Shown here in pieces: positions 42,740 through 52,668 of a DNA stretch of 64,000 bases (the first letter of the stretch is position 1; every line of letters starts with the position of its first letter). Position numbers and translations under genes: made by a program. The notes below the pieces were generated by a model. It made no database searches. It saw only the letters and a program-made list of their open reading frames with translations, and was not told where the DNA came from. The stretch is from Klebsiella terrigena (GTDB lineage: Bacteria > Pseudomonadota > Gammaproteobacteria > Enterobacterales > Enterobacteriaceae): the NCBI RefSeq assembly GCF_006539725.1, contig NZ_BJNO01000028.1:1-64000 (forward strand), in the 5' to 3' direction.

Positions 42740-44179
42740 ATGAAGGTTGACTGGCTTTTTAAGAACGTCACGGTCATTGACGGCAGCGGCGGGCCGCAGT
42801 ATCGCGGCGACGTGGCGGTGAAGGGCGATCGTATTGTGGCTATCGCTCCGGCGCTGCAGGTGGCGGCAGAGCGCGAAATCGAAGGCCAGGGGCGCGTGCT
42901 GGCGCCCGGCTTTATCGATGTGCATACCCATGACGATATCAACGTCATCCGGATGCCTGAATATCTGCCCAAGCTCAGCCAGGGCGTGACGACGGTGATC
43001 GTCGGCAACTGCGGGATCAGCGCGGCAATGGCGACCATGCGCGGCGCGGTGCCTGACCCGATGAACCTGCTGGGCGAGCAGGCGCAGTTTATCTATCCCA
43101 CCGTGCAGGCCTATGCCCACGCGGTGGAGGTGGCCAGGCCTTCGCTCAACGTCGGCACGCTGATTGGTCATACCGCGCTGCGTAATAACCATATGGACGA
43201 TCTGTTCCGCCCGGCGACGCAGACGGAGATTGCCGGCATGCGCGTCCAGCTGCGCGACGCGCTACGTGAAGGGGCGCTGGGCCTGAGCACCGGCCTGGCC
43301 TACGCCAGCGCGTTCCACTCCACCACCGAAGAGGTGATGGCGCTGGCGGAAGAGCTGGCGGCGGAGAAGGGGATCTACACCACCCATCTGCGCTCTGAGT
43401 TTGAGCCTATCCTCGAGGCTCTCGACGAAGCGTTTCGCATCGGCCGTCACGGCAACGTTCCGGTAGTGGTGTCTCATCACAAGTGCGCCGGAGCGAAGAA
43501 CTGGGGGCGCACGCGCGAGACGCTGGCCTTCTTCGATGAGATGCGCCAGCGCCAGGAGATCGCCTGCGACTGCTATCCCTATTCCGCCAGCTCCTCGACG
43601 CTGGATATGAAGCAGGTGACCGATGAATTCGACATCGTGATCACCTGGTCCGAGTCCCGGCCGGAGCAGGCGGGAAAAACGCTCCGGCAGATTGCCGACG
43701 AGTGGCAGGTGAGCCTGCACGACGCCGCGGCGCAGCTGATGCCGGCGGGCGCTATCTACTACAACATGGACGAACAGGACGTGCGGCGGGTGATGCGCTA
43801 TCCGGTTACCATGATCGGCTCCGACGGCTTGCCGAACGATCCGATGCCGCATCCGCGGCTGTGGGGCGCTTTCCCGCGGGTGCTGGGACACTACAGCCGC
43901 GACGAGCAGCTGTTCCCGCTGACCACCGCCATTCACAAAATGACCGGGCTGTCGGCGGCGCGCTTCCAGCTGCCGGAACGTGGGCTGGTTAAAATCGGTT
44001 ACTTTGCCGATCTGGTATTGTTTGACCCACAGACGGTGCGCGATGTAGCCAGCTTTGCCGACCCCAAGCAGCCGGCGGACGGCATTGAAGCGGTGATGGT
44101 CAACGGCGTCATGAGCTACGGCAGCGATAAAAAAATTACCGGGCGCGCGGGGCGTTTCCTGCGCCGCCGGATGGACTAA
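42740..44179 (+). CDS. D-aminoacylase family amidohydrolase; N-acetyl-D-glucosaminate deacetylase candidate
   Basis: 479 residues of the N-acyl-D-amino-acid deacylase family. Metal site motifs GFIDVHTHDD (about 57-66), VGNCGIS cysteine, GHTALR, TTHLRSE, VSHHKCAG and MIGSDG are all present, so it should be an active binuclear metal hydrolase. First gene of a rightward operon with ridA, a symporter, kinase and aldolase. D-Glucosaminate is a D-amino acid, so N-acetyl-D-glucosaminate fits this enzyme class; that substrate is inferred from the downstream sugar-acid genes. Confidence 0.88.
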   Translation: MKVDWLFKNVTVIDGSGGPQYRGDVAVKGDRIVAIAPALQVAAEREIEGQGRVLAPGFIDVHTHDDINVIRMPEYLPKLSQGVTTVIVGNCGISAAMATMRGAVPDPMNLLGEQAQFIYPTVQAYAHAVEVARPSLNVGTLIGHTALRNNHMDDLFRPATQTEIAGMRVQLRDALREGALGLSTGLAYASAFHSTTEEVMALAEELAAEKGIYTTHLRSEFEPILEALDEAFRIGRHGNVPVVVSHHKCAGAKNWGRTRETLAFFDEMRQRQEIACDCYPYSASSSTLDMKQVTDEFDIVITWSESRPEQAGKTLRQIADEWQVSLHDAAAQLMPAGAIYYNMDEQDVRRVMRYPVTMIGSDGLPNDPMPHPRLWGAFPRVLGHYSRDEQLFPLTTAIHKMTGLSAARFQLPERGLVKIGYFADLVLFDPQTVRDVASFADPKQPADGIEAVMVNGVMSYGSDKKITGRAGRFLRRRMD

Positions 44180-44189
44180 GGAGTTGAAT

Positions 44190-44582
44190 ATGAGCATTAA
44201 ACGTTACGGCGTGGAAGGTGGAACCGGCACCGGCGGGCAGCATCTGCCGTTTGCCCGCGCGGTGGAAGCGGGCGGCTGGCTGTATGTTTCCGGCCAGACG
44301 CCGATGAAAAACGGCGAAGTGGTGGAGGGCGGCATTGTCGATCAGTCCCGGCTGGCGATTCAGAACTGCGTCGATATCATGAGCGAAGCGGGCTATACCC
44401 TTGCCGACGTGGTGCACGTGAAGGTGATCCTCACCGACTCGCGCTATTTCCAGTCTTTCAACAAAGTGTTCCGCGAGTTCTTTGGCGATAACCCGCCGGC
44501 GCGGATCTGCTGCGTGGCCGATCTGGTGGTGGACTGCAAAGTTGAAGTGGATGTGACCTGCTATAACGCTGCCCGCGTTTAA
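44190..44582 (+). CDS. RidA/YjgF-family enamine/imine deaminase
   Basis: 130 residues, MSIKRYGVEGGTGTGGQHLP. RidA fold with QTPMKNGEVVEGG and C-terminal ARICCVADLVVDCKVEVDV, where the conserved arginine binds the carboxylate. RidA proteins hydrolyse reactive 2-aminoacrylate-type enamines released by PLP dehydratases, exactly the intermediate expected from the enzyme at 41318. AAGGAG precedes the ATG at 44190 and overlaps a TTG alternative start. Ten bases after the deacylase. Confidence 0.93.
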   Translation: MSIKRYGVEGGTGTGGQHLPFARAVEAGGWLYVSGQTPMKNGEVVEGGIVDQSRLAIQNCVDIMSEAGYTLADVVHVKVILTDSRYFQSFNKVFREFFGDNPPARICCVADLVVDCKVEVDVTCYNAARV

Positions 44583-44588
44583 ATAATA

Positions 44589-44612
44589 GCTCCCCGCCGC
44601 TGGCCGGGGAGC
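44589..44612 (+). terminator. Hairpin between ridA and the symporter gene
   Basis: GCTCCCCG and CGGGGAGC pair around GCCGCTGG-type loop. No T tract follows, so it may be partial termination or an mRNA-processing signal inside the operon. Confidence 0.45.
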
Positions 44613-44755
44613 AGCCCATAACAATGTGAGAGTAGCGCCAGGTCGAATAAATCGCCCGGCGCGACCAGGATTGCTTTGCCTTTTTTCGGCATCGTTACTA
44701 TTAACTCATAATATTCAGCGGTACGAATATTATTTATTACGCCTGGATGTGAGCA

Positions 44756-46243
44756 ATGAATAATATGTCATTCCTGATTTGGTTTTCCGTTTATGCCTGC
44801 GCGATGATCGCCTTAGGCTGGTACGTTTCGCGCAAGCAAAAGAACGGCGACGACTTTCTGCTGGGCGGGCGCTCCCTGCCGATGTTCCTGACGCTGGGGT
44901 CGACGGTCGGCACCATGGTCGGTACCGGCTCCAGCGTAGGCGCCGTGGGCTTTGGCTACAGCAACGGCTGGGCGGGGATGCTGTACGGCCTCGGCGGTGC
45001 GGTCGGTATTTTGCTGGTGGCGTGGCTCTTCGCCCCGGTGCGTAAATTTCGCTTTATGACCATGAGCGAAGAGATGTCGTATTACACCGGCGGCAGTAAA
45101 ATTATTAAAAACCTGGTGGCGATCCTTATTTTTATTGCCTCGATCGGCTGGCTCGGCGCCCATATATTGGGCGGCGGTCTGTACCTCGCGTGGGCCAGCG
45201 GAATTGATATCAACGTCGCCAAAATTATTATTGCGCTGGCCTTTGTGGTTTACGTCGGTATCGGCGGCTACTCGGCGGTGGTGTGGATCGACACCATTCA
45301 ATCGATTGTCCTGTTCGTCGGCTTTATTTTAATGGCGATCCTCGCGGTCCATCACGTTGGCGGCTGGAGCCATATTCAGCAGGCGGTTGACCCGGCGGCC
45401 CAGAGCCTGTTTGCCGTCGATAAGCTCGGCGTGCTTCCCGCGCTCTCTCTGGCGGTGGTGATTGGCGTGGGGGTTCTGGCAACGCCGTCCTACCGCCAGC
45501 GTATCTACTCAGCAAAAACCGTCTCCTCCGTGCGCCAGTCGTTCACCATCACCGGTCTGCTCTATCTCGGCTTTTCGTTCCTGCCGGCGATTATCGGCAT
45601 GGCGGTGTGGACGATGAACGCCAATCTCGAAAACAGCGGCTTTGCCTTCCTGTTCGCCACCCAGGTCCTGCCGCCGGTGCTGGCGATGGCGATTCTGATC
45701 GCCGGGATGTCGGCCAACATGTCCTCTGGCAGCTCTGACGCCATCGCCGCCGTCTCGATTATGCTGCGCGACCTTTACACCCTGGTGACCGGCCATATGC
45801 CCGCACCGGAGAGGGCGATTCGCCTGTCGCGGATGTTCCTCGTACTGGTTATCGCTCTGGCGCTGGTATTCGCCCTGACCTCCAACGACATCATTAGCTA
45901 CATCACCAAAATGATCTCGATGATTATGTCCGGGATGTTTATCTGCACCATGCTCGGCCGCTTCTGGACGCGCTTTAACTGGCAGGGAGCGGTTGCCGCG
46001 CTGGCCGGCGGCGCCGGCGCATCGGTCGCCGTGCTGATGGACAGCGACTGGCTGGCGTTCTGGGGCAACCCGTGTATTCCGTCGGTGCTCACCAGCCTGG
46101 TGGCTTCGGTGGTCGTTACGCTGCTGACGCCGGCGAGCAGCATGAGCCGTGAAGAGGCGCTGGAGATGATCACCTGCGAGCGGGAAAGCACCCCGGCGGC
46201 ACCGCCGCTGGCGATCGGCAAACGCAATACGTCGCAGGGCTAA
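44756..46243 (+). CDS. Sodium:solute symporter (SSS family)
   Basis: 495 residues with about 13 helices. SSS features: an N-terminal WYVSRKQKNGDDFLLGGRSL, then GTGSSVGAVGFGYSNGWAGM, and sodium-site AGMSANMSSGSSDAIAAVS in the eighth-ninth helix region. Predicted importer for the cluster's substrate, plausibly N-acetylglucosaminate or glucosaminate. 173 bases after ridA, so it might have its own promoter. Confidence 0.9.
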   Translation: MNNMSFLIWFSVYACAMIALGWYVSRKQKNGDDFLLGGRSLPMFLTLGSTVGTMVGTGSSVGAVGFGYSNGWAGMLYGLGGAVGILLVAWLFAPVRKFRFMTMSEEMSYYTGGSKIIKNLVAILIFIASIGWLGAHILGGGLYLAWASGIDINVAKIIIALAFVVYVGIGGYSAVVWIDTIQSIVLFVGFILMAILAVHHVGGWSHIQQAVDPAAQSLFAVDKLGVLPALSLAVVIGVGVLATPSYRQRIYSAKTVSSVRQSFTITGLLYLGFSFLPAIIGMAVWTMNANLENSGFAFLFATQVLPPVLAMAILIAGMSANMSSGSSDAIAAVSIMLRDLYTLVTGHMPAPERAIRLSRMFLVLVIALALVFALTSNDIISYITKMISMIMSGMFICTMLGRFWTRFNWQGAVAALAGGAGASVAVLMDSDWLAFWGNPCIPSVLTSLVASVVVTLLTPASSMSREEALEMITCERESTPAAPPLAIGKRNTSQG

Positions 46244-46253
46244 GGGGACGCAG

Positions 46254-47123
46254 ATGCAGGACTATATTGCCGTCGACTGGGGCTCAACGCAGCTGCGCGG
46301 CTGGCTGATACGCGACGGGAAATGCGTGGCAACGAAGCAGCTGCCGTTGGGGATCTCCCGGCTTAACGGCGAGGCGCCGGCGGAGATATTCCGCCAGCAT
46401 CTGGCGCCCTGGCGCGGCGAACGGGCGCTGCCGGTATTAATGGCCGGGATGGTCGGCAGCGATGCCGGCTGGTGCCCGGTCCCGTACCTGGCCTGTCCGG
46501 CAGCCATCGACGCGCCGGGACGCCGGCTGTTCAGCGTCGCCGAAAAGGTGTGGATTGTGCCCGGTCTCAAGGTCGAGCTGGCCGGGGACTACGGCGTGAT
46601 GCGCGGTGAAGAGACCCAGCTGCTGGGCGCCGGGCAAATCGCCCCCGCCGATTGCTACATTATGCCGGGCACCCACAGCAAGTGGGTGCAGGTAGAGCGC
46701 GGAGTCGTGCAGCATTTCTCCACCGCCATGACCGGGGAGCTGCATCATCTGCTGCTGAGCCAGTCGCTGATTGGCAGGCAGCTTCCCGAGCAGCGGCCGG
46801 ACGACGCCGCTTTTGAGCAGGGGCTGGAAAAAGGCATGACCTCGGCGCTGGCGGGCGAGCTGTTCACCGCTCGCGCCGCCCGGCTGCTGGGGGCGCTGGC
46901 GCCGGCTTCGGTCAGCGACTATCTCTCCGGGCTGCTGATTGGCGCCGAGGTGGCGGCCTTTGGCGAGCGCTACCGCAGCGCCGCCGTCACCCTGGTGGGC
47001 GATCCGGCGCTGACTGCCCGCTACCAGCGGGCAATGTCGGCGCAAGGTCGGGTGGTACAGAGCTGTAGCGGCGATGAGGCATTCTTGAACGGTATGGCGA
47101 GGATAATGGATGAACGCAGTTAA
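46254..47123 (+). CDS. 2-keto-3-deoxy sugar acid kinase (DgoK family)
   Basis: 289 residues of the 2-dehydro-3-deoxygalactonokinase family: ATP phosphate loop DWGSTQLRGWLIRDGKC, IMPGTHSKWVQVERG. In E. coli dgoK serves galactonate; here no galactonate dehydratase is present, so the supply of 2-keto-3-deoxy acid more likely comes from the PLP dehydratase at 41318 (then KDG). GGGGACGCAG lies before the start. Overlaps the aldolase gene by 14 bases. Confidence 0.9.
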   Translation: MQDYIAVDWGSTQLRGWLIRDGKCVATKQLPLGISRLNGEAPAEIFRQHLAPWRGERALPVLMAGMVGSDAGWCPVPYLACPAAIDAPGRRLFSVAEKVWIVPGLKVELAGDYGVMRGEETQLLGAGQIAPADCYIMPGTHSKWVQVERGVVQHFSTAMTGELHHLLLSQSLIGRQLPEQRPDDAAFEQGLEKGMTSALAGELFTARAARLLGALAPASVSDYLSGLLIGAEVAAFGERYRSAAVTLVGDPALTARYQRAMSAQGRVVQSCSGDEAFLNGMARIMDERS

Positions 47124-47718
47124 GCTGGTCGCGATTTTGCGCGGTATTGGCCCCGCAGAAGCGGCGGAACACGTTGAGACGCTGGTGGATGCCGGTTTTC
47201 GCTATATTGAAATCCCGCTGAATTCACCGGACTGGCAGCAGAGTATTCCGCAGATGGTCGGCCGCTTTGCCGAGCAGGCGGTGATTGGCGCGGGGACGGT
47301 ACTTAACGTCGAGCAGGTGGACTTTCTTGCCGCAGCGGGGGCGAAGCTGGTGGTGACGCCGAATACGCAGTCAGCGGTGATCCGCCGGGCGGTGGCGCAG
47401 GGGATGCTGGTCTGCGCCGGGTGCGCTACCGCGACGGAGGCGTTTAACGCCCTGGACGCCGGCGCGCAGTGGCTGAAAATCTTTCCCTCCTCCGCGTTTG
47501 GCCCCGACTATATTCGGGCGCTGAAGGCGGTGCTGCCCCCGGAGGTGCCGGTGCTGGCGGTGGGGGGCGTGACGCCGGATAACCTCGCGACCTGGGTGCA
47601 GGCCGGGTGCGCCGGCGCGGGGCTGGGGAGCGATCTCTACCGCGCCGGTCAGCCGGCGGCGCGCACCCGCGAGCAGGCGCAGCGCTTTATTGCCGCCGGC
47701 CGGGAGCTAGTCGCCTAG
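47110..47718 (+). CDS. 2-keto-3-deoxy-6-phospho sugar acid aldolase (DgoA/Eda family)
   Basis: 202 residues of the class I KDPG/KDPGal aldolase family. Catalytic glutamate in RYIEIPLNSPDW, GAGTVLN, Schiff-base lysine in QWLKIFPSSAFGP, and GGVTPDN phosphate site. Cleaves the phosphorylated keto acid to pyruvate and glyceraldehyde 3-phosphate. Translation is coupled to the kinase by a 14-base overlap. Its stop overlaps the convergent RpiR gene by 12 bases. Confidence 0.92.
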   Translation: MNAVKLVAILRGIGPAEAAEHVETLVDAGFRYIEIPLNSPDWQQSIPQMVGRFAEQAVIGAGTVLNVEQVDFLAAAGAKLVVTPNTQSAVIRRAVAQGMLVCAGCATATEAFNALDAGAQWLKIFPSSAFGPDYIRALKAVLPPEVPVLAVGGVTPDNLATWVQAGCAGAGLGSDLYRAGQPAARTREQAQRFIAAGRELVA

Positions 47719-48570
47719 CGGCTGACGGTCGACGCCGCCGCGGTGGCTGTCGAGCGCCAGCTTGATGCGCCGCAGGCGGTCTTTTGCCTGCGGCTTGTTG
47801 GCCATCGCCAGCTCGGTAGCCAGTACGTCGACCATCGCCAGCATGGCGTAGCGCGAGGTGCTGGGTTTGAAAATATAGTCGTTTTCGCGCACCAGCAGCG
47901 GCAGCAGCAGATCGGCCTGCTCCGCCAGCGGCGTATCCGCCGGAGTGATGGCAATCACCTTCGCCCCGTACTGCCTGGCGATAGCCGCGCTTTCAATAAT
48001 CTCTGTGGTATAGCCCCCCAGCGACAGCACGATAACCACGTCCTTCGGCGTTACCGCCGAGCTCATCATGCGCACCAGCAGGCCGTCGTTCTGGCTGACG
48101 ACCGGCAGGCCGAGGCGGAACAGGCGATACTGGATCTCCTGCGCGCAGATGGTCGAGCCGCCGCCCATCCCGAGCGCCAGTATTTGCCGGGCGTCGCTAA
48201 GCCAGGTGACGGCGCGCTTCAGCGCGTTAATATCCAGCGCCCGGCGATTGGTCTCGAGGACGCCAATAATTGACTCGTAGATCCCCTGTACGCCCTCCAG
48301 GTCCGGGACATCCAGAATAAAGCGCTGCCCGACCGCTAGCGACTGCGCGAGCTTCATTTTTAGCTCGCGGACGTCCTTGCACCCCAGCGCCCGCGCAAAG
48401 CGGGTGACGGAGGCCTGGCTGGTGCTGGTCAGGCGGGCAATTTCGGCAATCGGCAGCTCGGCCGCGGCGGCGACGTCGTCGAGAATAAACTGGGCAATCC
48501 GCTTTTCGGTAACGGTCAGCTCGAGAAAGCGATCGGTGATGCAGGAGATGATATCGATCGAGTAGGCCAT
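47707..48570 (-). CDS. RpiR-family regulator with SIS domain
   Basis: 287 residues from MAYSIDIISCITDRFLELTV. N-terminal helix-turn-helix (PIAEIARLTSTSQASVTRFA), C-terminal sugar-phosphate SIS domain (ILALGMGGGSTICAQEIQYR). RpiR proteins bind sugar phosphates; KDPG or KDPGal from the adjacent kinase would be a fitting effector. Convergent with and overlapping the aldolase gene. An upstream ATG at 48612 is a longer alternative. It presumably controls both arms of the cluster. Confidence 0.92.
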   Translation of the reverse strand: MAYSIDIISCITDRFLELTVTEKRIAQFILDDVAAAAELPIAEIARLTSTSQASVTRFARALGCKDVRELKMKLAQSLAVGQRFILDVPDLEGVQGIYESIIGVLETNRRALDINALKRAVTWLSDARQILALGMGGGSTICAQEIQYRLFRLGLPVVSQNDGLLVRMMSSAVTPKDVVIVLSLGGYTTEIIESAAIARQYGAKVIAITPADTPLAEQADLLLPLLVRENDYIFKPSTSRYAMLAMVDVLATELAMANKPQAKDRLRRIKLALDSHRGGVDRQPLGD

Positions 48571-48652
48571 ACGGGTATCAGTCGCTAAATGTGTAATGAT
48601 ACTTTGTACCATATTCAGGGTGGAAAAAGCAGCGCCGGAGCGGCAATGTGGG

Positions 48653-49186
48653 CTACAGCGCCAGGCGCATGGTGCAGCGGGTCTCCGGCAGCAGGCCGTG
48701 GTCCGTTTCCCGCTCCCTTTTGGCCGCCAGCCCGGACGGCAGGTGCTGCTCATCGAGCATGCAGAATCCCAGGCGGGTGTAGAACGGGGCGTTCCACGGG
48801 ACCTCGCGGAAGGTGGTCAGCGTCAGAGCCGGATAGCCCATAGCGCGGGCGGTGTCGGCGACCCGCGTCAGCATCATCCGGCCAATGCCGCGCCCCTGCC
48901 ACTGCTGATGGACAGCGATCTCCACGATAAACAGCGCATCATCGAGCGGCTCGCTCAGCAGAAAGCCAACGGGCTCGCCGCCGCCGATGGCCAGCAGGCT
49001 GTGGTCCGTTTCGAGATACTGATAATGCTCCCGGGCGCTGATGACCGCGCTGTCTGCCAGCCAGGCGAGAGCGGGGATCTGACGAAAAGCCTGCGCTGCC
49101 GAGCGCTCAATAGCGGGCAGCCGGGGAATATCGCTCTCCCCGGTCAGGCGCAATGTCACTTCGGCAGTTATAGTGTTAGTTTTCAT
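48653..49186 (-). CDS. GNAT-family N-acetyltransferase
   Basis: 177 residues. Acetyl-CoA loop HQQWQGRGIGRMMLTRVADT (Q-x-x-G-x-G), followed by LTLTTFREVPWNAPFYTRLG, the closing motif B. Substrate unknown. Divergent from another acetyltransferase gene at 49218, with a 31-bp gap. Confidence 0.88.
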   Translation of the reverse strand: MKTNTITAEVTLRLTGESDIPRLPAIERSAAQAFRQIPALAWLADSAVISAREHYQYLETDHSLLAIGGGEPVGFLLSEPLDDALFIVEIAVHQQWQGRGIGRMMLTRVADTARAMGYPALTLTTFREVPWNAPFYTRLGFCMLDEQHLPSGLAAKRERETDHGLLPETRCTMRLAL

Positions 49187-49217
49187 TGCCTCAGCATAGC
49201 ACCTTTGGGAGAAACGT

Positions 49218-50054
49218 ATGGAGTTGACTGCCGTTCCCGCCACCTGCTTTAGCAGCGAACAGCTGACGACGATCCTTAGCGACTGTTTTGAAGATTATCT
49301 GGTGCCCGTTTCGCTGTCGGTCGAGGTGTTTGTGCAGCGCTTCAGCGCTGAAGGGCTGAGCCTGCTGGATTCCTGCGTCTGGCTGGCGGGAGATACGCCG
49401 GCGGCAATCGCCATTATCACCCGCCGTGGCGATGCGGCCAGGCTGGCGGCCTTCGCCGTGCGGCCGGCATGGCGGGGAAAAGGAACCGGCCGTGCGCTGA
49501 TGGTGTCGCTGATGGCCTCGTTACAGGCCCGGGGCGTGCGGCGGATGTGGCTGGAGGTGATCCGTAATAATCACGCCGCGGTTGCGCTGTATCAATCGCT
49601 GGGCTTTCGCGTTCGTCACGGGCTTTGCGGCTATCTGAGCGCGCAGCCGGAGGGCGAGGGCGCGCCGCTGCTGCAGTCGTACGATGTGCTGGCGCTGACG
49701 CGCAGGGCGGGGGCGGAAATCAACGGCCGGCTGCCGTGGCTGATGGACCCGATGACCTTCAATACGCTGCCGTGCCGCGCGTTGACGCTTAATCAGCAGG
49801 CGTTCGCGGTGCTGGCGACGCTCACCGCTAAGCCGCAGCTCCAGCTGCTGTGGGTCGAACCTGCCGCCCGCGGCCGCGGCCTGGCGCGCGAGCTGCTTAT
49901 TGCCCTTGCCCGGCAGTTCCCCGGTCTTGGCACCTCGGTCAGCGTTCCGCAGTCGTTTACGCCGCTGTTCAGCGCCGCGGGATATGCCACCATGGCGCTG
50001 CAGCAGTATGAGATGAGCGTGGAGTTCCCCGGCGAGGCTTCTGCCGGGCGGTAA
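49218..50054 (+). CDS. Tandem-GNAT acetyltransferase
   Basis: 278 residues with two GNAT-like halves. The first has RPAWRGKGTGRALMVSLMAS and NNHAAVALYQSLGF; the second has EPAARGRGLARELLIALARQ near residue 220 and SAAGY. Likely acetylates a small molecule or protein; substrate unknown. GGGAGAAACGT precedes the ATG. Confidence 0.85.
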   Translation: MELTAVPATCFSSEQLTTILSDCFEDYLVPVSLSVEVFVQRFSAEGLSLLDSCVWLAGDTPAAIAIITRRGDAARLAAFAVRPAWRGKGTGRALMVSLMASLQARGVRRMWLEVIRNNHAAVALYQSLGFRVRHGLCGYLSAQPEGEGAPLLQSYDVLALTRRAGAEINGRLPWLMDPMTFNTLPCRALTLNQQAFAVLATLTAKPQLQLLWVEPAARGRGLARELLIALARQFPGLGTSVSVPQSFTPLFSAAGYATMALQQYEMSVEFPGEASAGR

Positions 50055-50085
50055 TAAGATGGGGTCGGCGGCGGTTTTACACCGC

Positions 50086-50114
50086 GCCGTCCGGCCCTCA
50101 GAGAGCCGGACGGC
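50086..50114. terminator. Bidirectional terminator between GNAT gene and opgB
   Basis: GCCGTCCGGC and GCCGGACGGC are perfect 10-bp arms with a 9-base loop, 6 bases beyond the opgB stop. Confidence 0.75.
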
Positions 50115-50119
50115 CGGGC

Positions 50120-52411
50120 TTAGCCTTCGCGCTTGACGATTTTTATATCCACCATGCCGATGCCCAACTGGCGCGGCGCGTGGCCGAGAATATTGCCTTC
50201 GTTGGTGGACTGCGGGTCCGGCGGGACGATGATCAGCGTATCGCTGCGCGACGGGTTGTCGAAATGCAGCGTGGTGGTGGAGACGTCATTGGCCAGCGTC
50301 AGCGTTTGTTCGCTATCCCCGACGCGAACCGGGATCGGCTTATTGGCGTTGGGTCCGTAGGCTTTGGCGGTGATCACCAGATCGAATTTCTCCGGCAGCG
50401 GGTTCTTAAACTCGATTTTGACTTCGCCGCCGAGCTGCGCGTTGGACCAGCGGCCCCAGGATTCCGGCCGGGAGATGCCGCTAAACTGCCTCACCTCTTC
50501 CGGCGCGCCGGCGACGTTAAACACGAAGCTATCGGCCTTATAGCGAATATCGTTATCGACAATTTTCAGCGTATCGACGTTGCCTTTGTAGCGCTCCATA
50601 TCGATAAGGGTATCTTTAAACGCCGTTTTCCCCTGCCACTGGGCTTTATCGACGCGCTGTACGGTCTGCTCGCCGCCGAGCTGGCCCTGCGATACGCACC
50701 AGTCGGTCGAGAGCGCCAGCTCGCTGGACCACAGCTGGCCCATCTTGTAGCAGCGGTCGATCCAGACAAAGTTATCGCGCGGGGCAAAATCAGCCAGCTG
50801 ATAGCGCAGCGGCGCGGAGTATTCGCTCTCCGGCAGCGGCTCGACGCGTTTATCGGAGACCCGCAGCAGCAGCGGCAGACGGAAGTGGCTGCCGGAGAAG
50901 GAGACCATGCTTTTCTGCGGGTCCACGGTGAAGTTTTTCATCTCTTTCGGGAAGTTCCACAGGCGGATGACGTCCGGCTTCCAGGCCAGCACCTTATCTT
51001 TCATATTGAGGAAGATGCCGGAAAGCGACTGCCCGGAGAGGCTGCTGCGCCCAAGGCCGATGTAGTTATCGCCGCCGAGGATATCCAGCACCGTGGCGCC
51101 GTTGTCCATGGTATTACGCTTCACCGCCAGCGTATCCTGCTGCGGCTGGTCGCCGCGCAGTACGAAGAACAGGTTGCTGCGATCCTGCTTGTTCAGGTAT
51201 TCCCAGGCGCTGTTTTTCATCGCCAGGTGATCGGAAGAGACCACAATCACCGTATTTTTGAAATAGGGCGAGGCTTTGATCTTCTCGATAAGCGCCGCGA
51301 TGTGTTCCTGGCTGCAGCTTACCGCGCTGAAAGAGAGGTTCTTTTTACCGCCCATTTCATAGCTTTTTCGCTGACAGGTGCGGGAAATAAAACCGTCAGG
51401 ATGGTGGGTGTCCACCGTTAGCGCAAAGAGCGAGAAGCGTTTACCGGACTGCGAAAGCTGCTCGAATTTTTTCCAGGTTTCATCCAGCACGGTGTCGTCG
51501 TAGAAGCCCCAGTCGTTGCGGTAGGCGGGGTCGGCAACCGTGGTTTTCAGCTCTTCAGCGCCGTACAGATGATCGAAGCCGTGAGACTTGAGGAACACGT
51601 CTTTTCCGGCGAAACGCAGGTTGGCGCCCTGCACAAAATAGTTTTCGTAGCCGGAGTTTTTCAGAATGTCGCCGAGGCAGATATTCTGCGGGAAGAAGCT
51701 GGAGACCGAGGCCGAGGCGTTGCCTTCAAACGGCGCAAACAGCGGGATGCCGCACTGCGAGGCGACCATCCCGGCGATAGTGTAGTCGGTGCCAGGCAGC
51801 TGGGCGGTGTTGCTGAAATCGAGGCCTTCGCTTTTCAGTTTGCCAAGCTCGGGCGTCAGGTCGGGAAACGCCTCGTTATCAAAATAGGTGCGCTCAAGGC
51901 TTTCGCCGTAGATATAGACCAGGTTGAGCTGGGGGTTGGCGATGCTTTTCGACGGCTCTTTATAGTAGGTAACAAAATCCGGATCGCCGTCGCGGGACTG
52001 GGATTTCACCAGCTCGCTAATCTGGCGGAACGCCGGACTGGCGTCAACGGAGGCCAGCGCGAGAACCAGCGCCAGCAGGCTATAGCCAAAGTGGTGAGGA
52101 TGATGACGGCGTCGGCGGAGTATCCAGCCCAGGGCGCTGAAAACGCTCACCAGCGCCACGACAATCCCGGCGCCGGGAAGGATATATTTGCCGACGCCCG
52201 CGCCGGTCAGGCTGTTGGTCAGGGTATAAAGCACCGCGTCATTAATGCCGTCGCCGGTGAAATAATCGCTGGCGTAGAGAGTGATGTTGAGGACCACAAA
52301 CAGGCCCAGCACCGTTAGCGTAGCGGCAAACCACCAGGTATTGCGACCGGCCTTCAAGGCATAAATCACCACCGAGGTGAGAAACAGGGCGATGGATAAC
52401 AACTCTGACAC
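50120..52411 (-). CDS. opgB: Phosphoglycerol transferase I OpgB (MdoB)
   Basis: 763 residues, the length of the E. coli protein, starting [20 protein letters not shown]. Four N-terminal membrane helices (within 1-130) and a large periplasmic sulfatase/LtaS-like catalytic domain: [11 protein letters not shown] (metal and nucleophile Thr region), [20 protein letters not shown], and [11 protein letters not shown]. Transfers phosphoglycerol from phosphatidylglycerol to osmoregulated periplasmic glucans. Gene order opgB-yjjA-dnaC is as in E. coli. Confidence 0.97.
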   Translation of the reverse strand: MSELLSIALFLTSVVIYALKAGRNTWWFAATLTVLGLFVVLNITLYASDYFTGDGINDAVLYTLTNSLTGAGVGKYILPGAGIVVALVSVFSALGWILRRRRHHPHHFGYSLLALVLALASVDASPAFRQISELVKSQSRDGDPDFVTYYKEPSKSIANPQLNLVYIYGESLERTYFDNEAFPDLTPELGKLKSEGLDFSNTAQLPGTDYTIAGMVASQCGIPLFAPFEGNASASVSSFFPQNICLGDILKNSGYENYFVQGANLRFAGKDVFLKSHGFDHLYGAEELKTTVADPAYRNDWGFYDDTVLDETWKKFEQLSQSGKRFSLFALTVDTHHPDGFISRTCQRKSYEMGGKKNLSFSAVSCSQEHIAALIEKIKASPYFKNTVIVVSSDHLAMKNSAWEYLNKQDRSNLFFVLRGDQPQQDTLAVKRNTMDNGATVLDILGGDNYIGLGRSSLSGQSLSGIFLNMKDKVLAWKPDVIRLWNFPKEMKNFTVDPQKSMVSFSGSHFRLPLLLRVSDKRVEPLPESEYSAPLRYQLADFAPRDNFVWIDRCYKMGQLWSSELALSTDWCVSQGQLGGEQTVQRVDKAQWQGKTAFKDTLIDMERYKGNVDTLKIVDNDIRYKADSFVFNVAGAPEEVRQFSGISRPESWGRWSNAQLGGEVKIEFKNPLPEKFDLVITAKAYGPNANKPIPVRVGDSEQTLTLANDVSTTTLHFDNPSRSDTLIIVPPDPQSTNEGNILGHAPRQLGIGMVDIKIVKREG

Positions 52412-52668
52412 AGCTTACCCTCATTAGCGCCAGCTGACCGCTAGCCGAATAGATCACTTTCCACGATATACTGTAATGGCAGCGCCATACTGCTGCAATT
52501 GTAGAGTCATGAAACTGTGCTGTGGTTCAGAATTGGTTTATAAATTGGTATTTTTGAGCGACGTCTCATCCTTCCCTACGGGGGAAAATGAGACCATTAA
52601 TGTTAAAAAATGGGGCTGCGGCCGCGTTGGCCAGGCAAAGGCGCCAAACGCGGCATCTGGGGAGAGGA

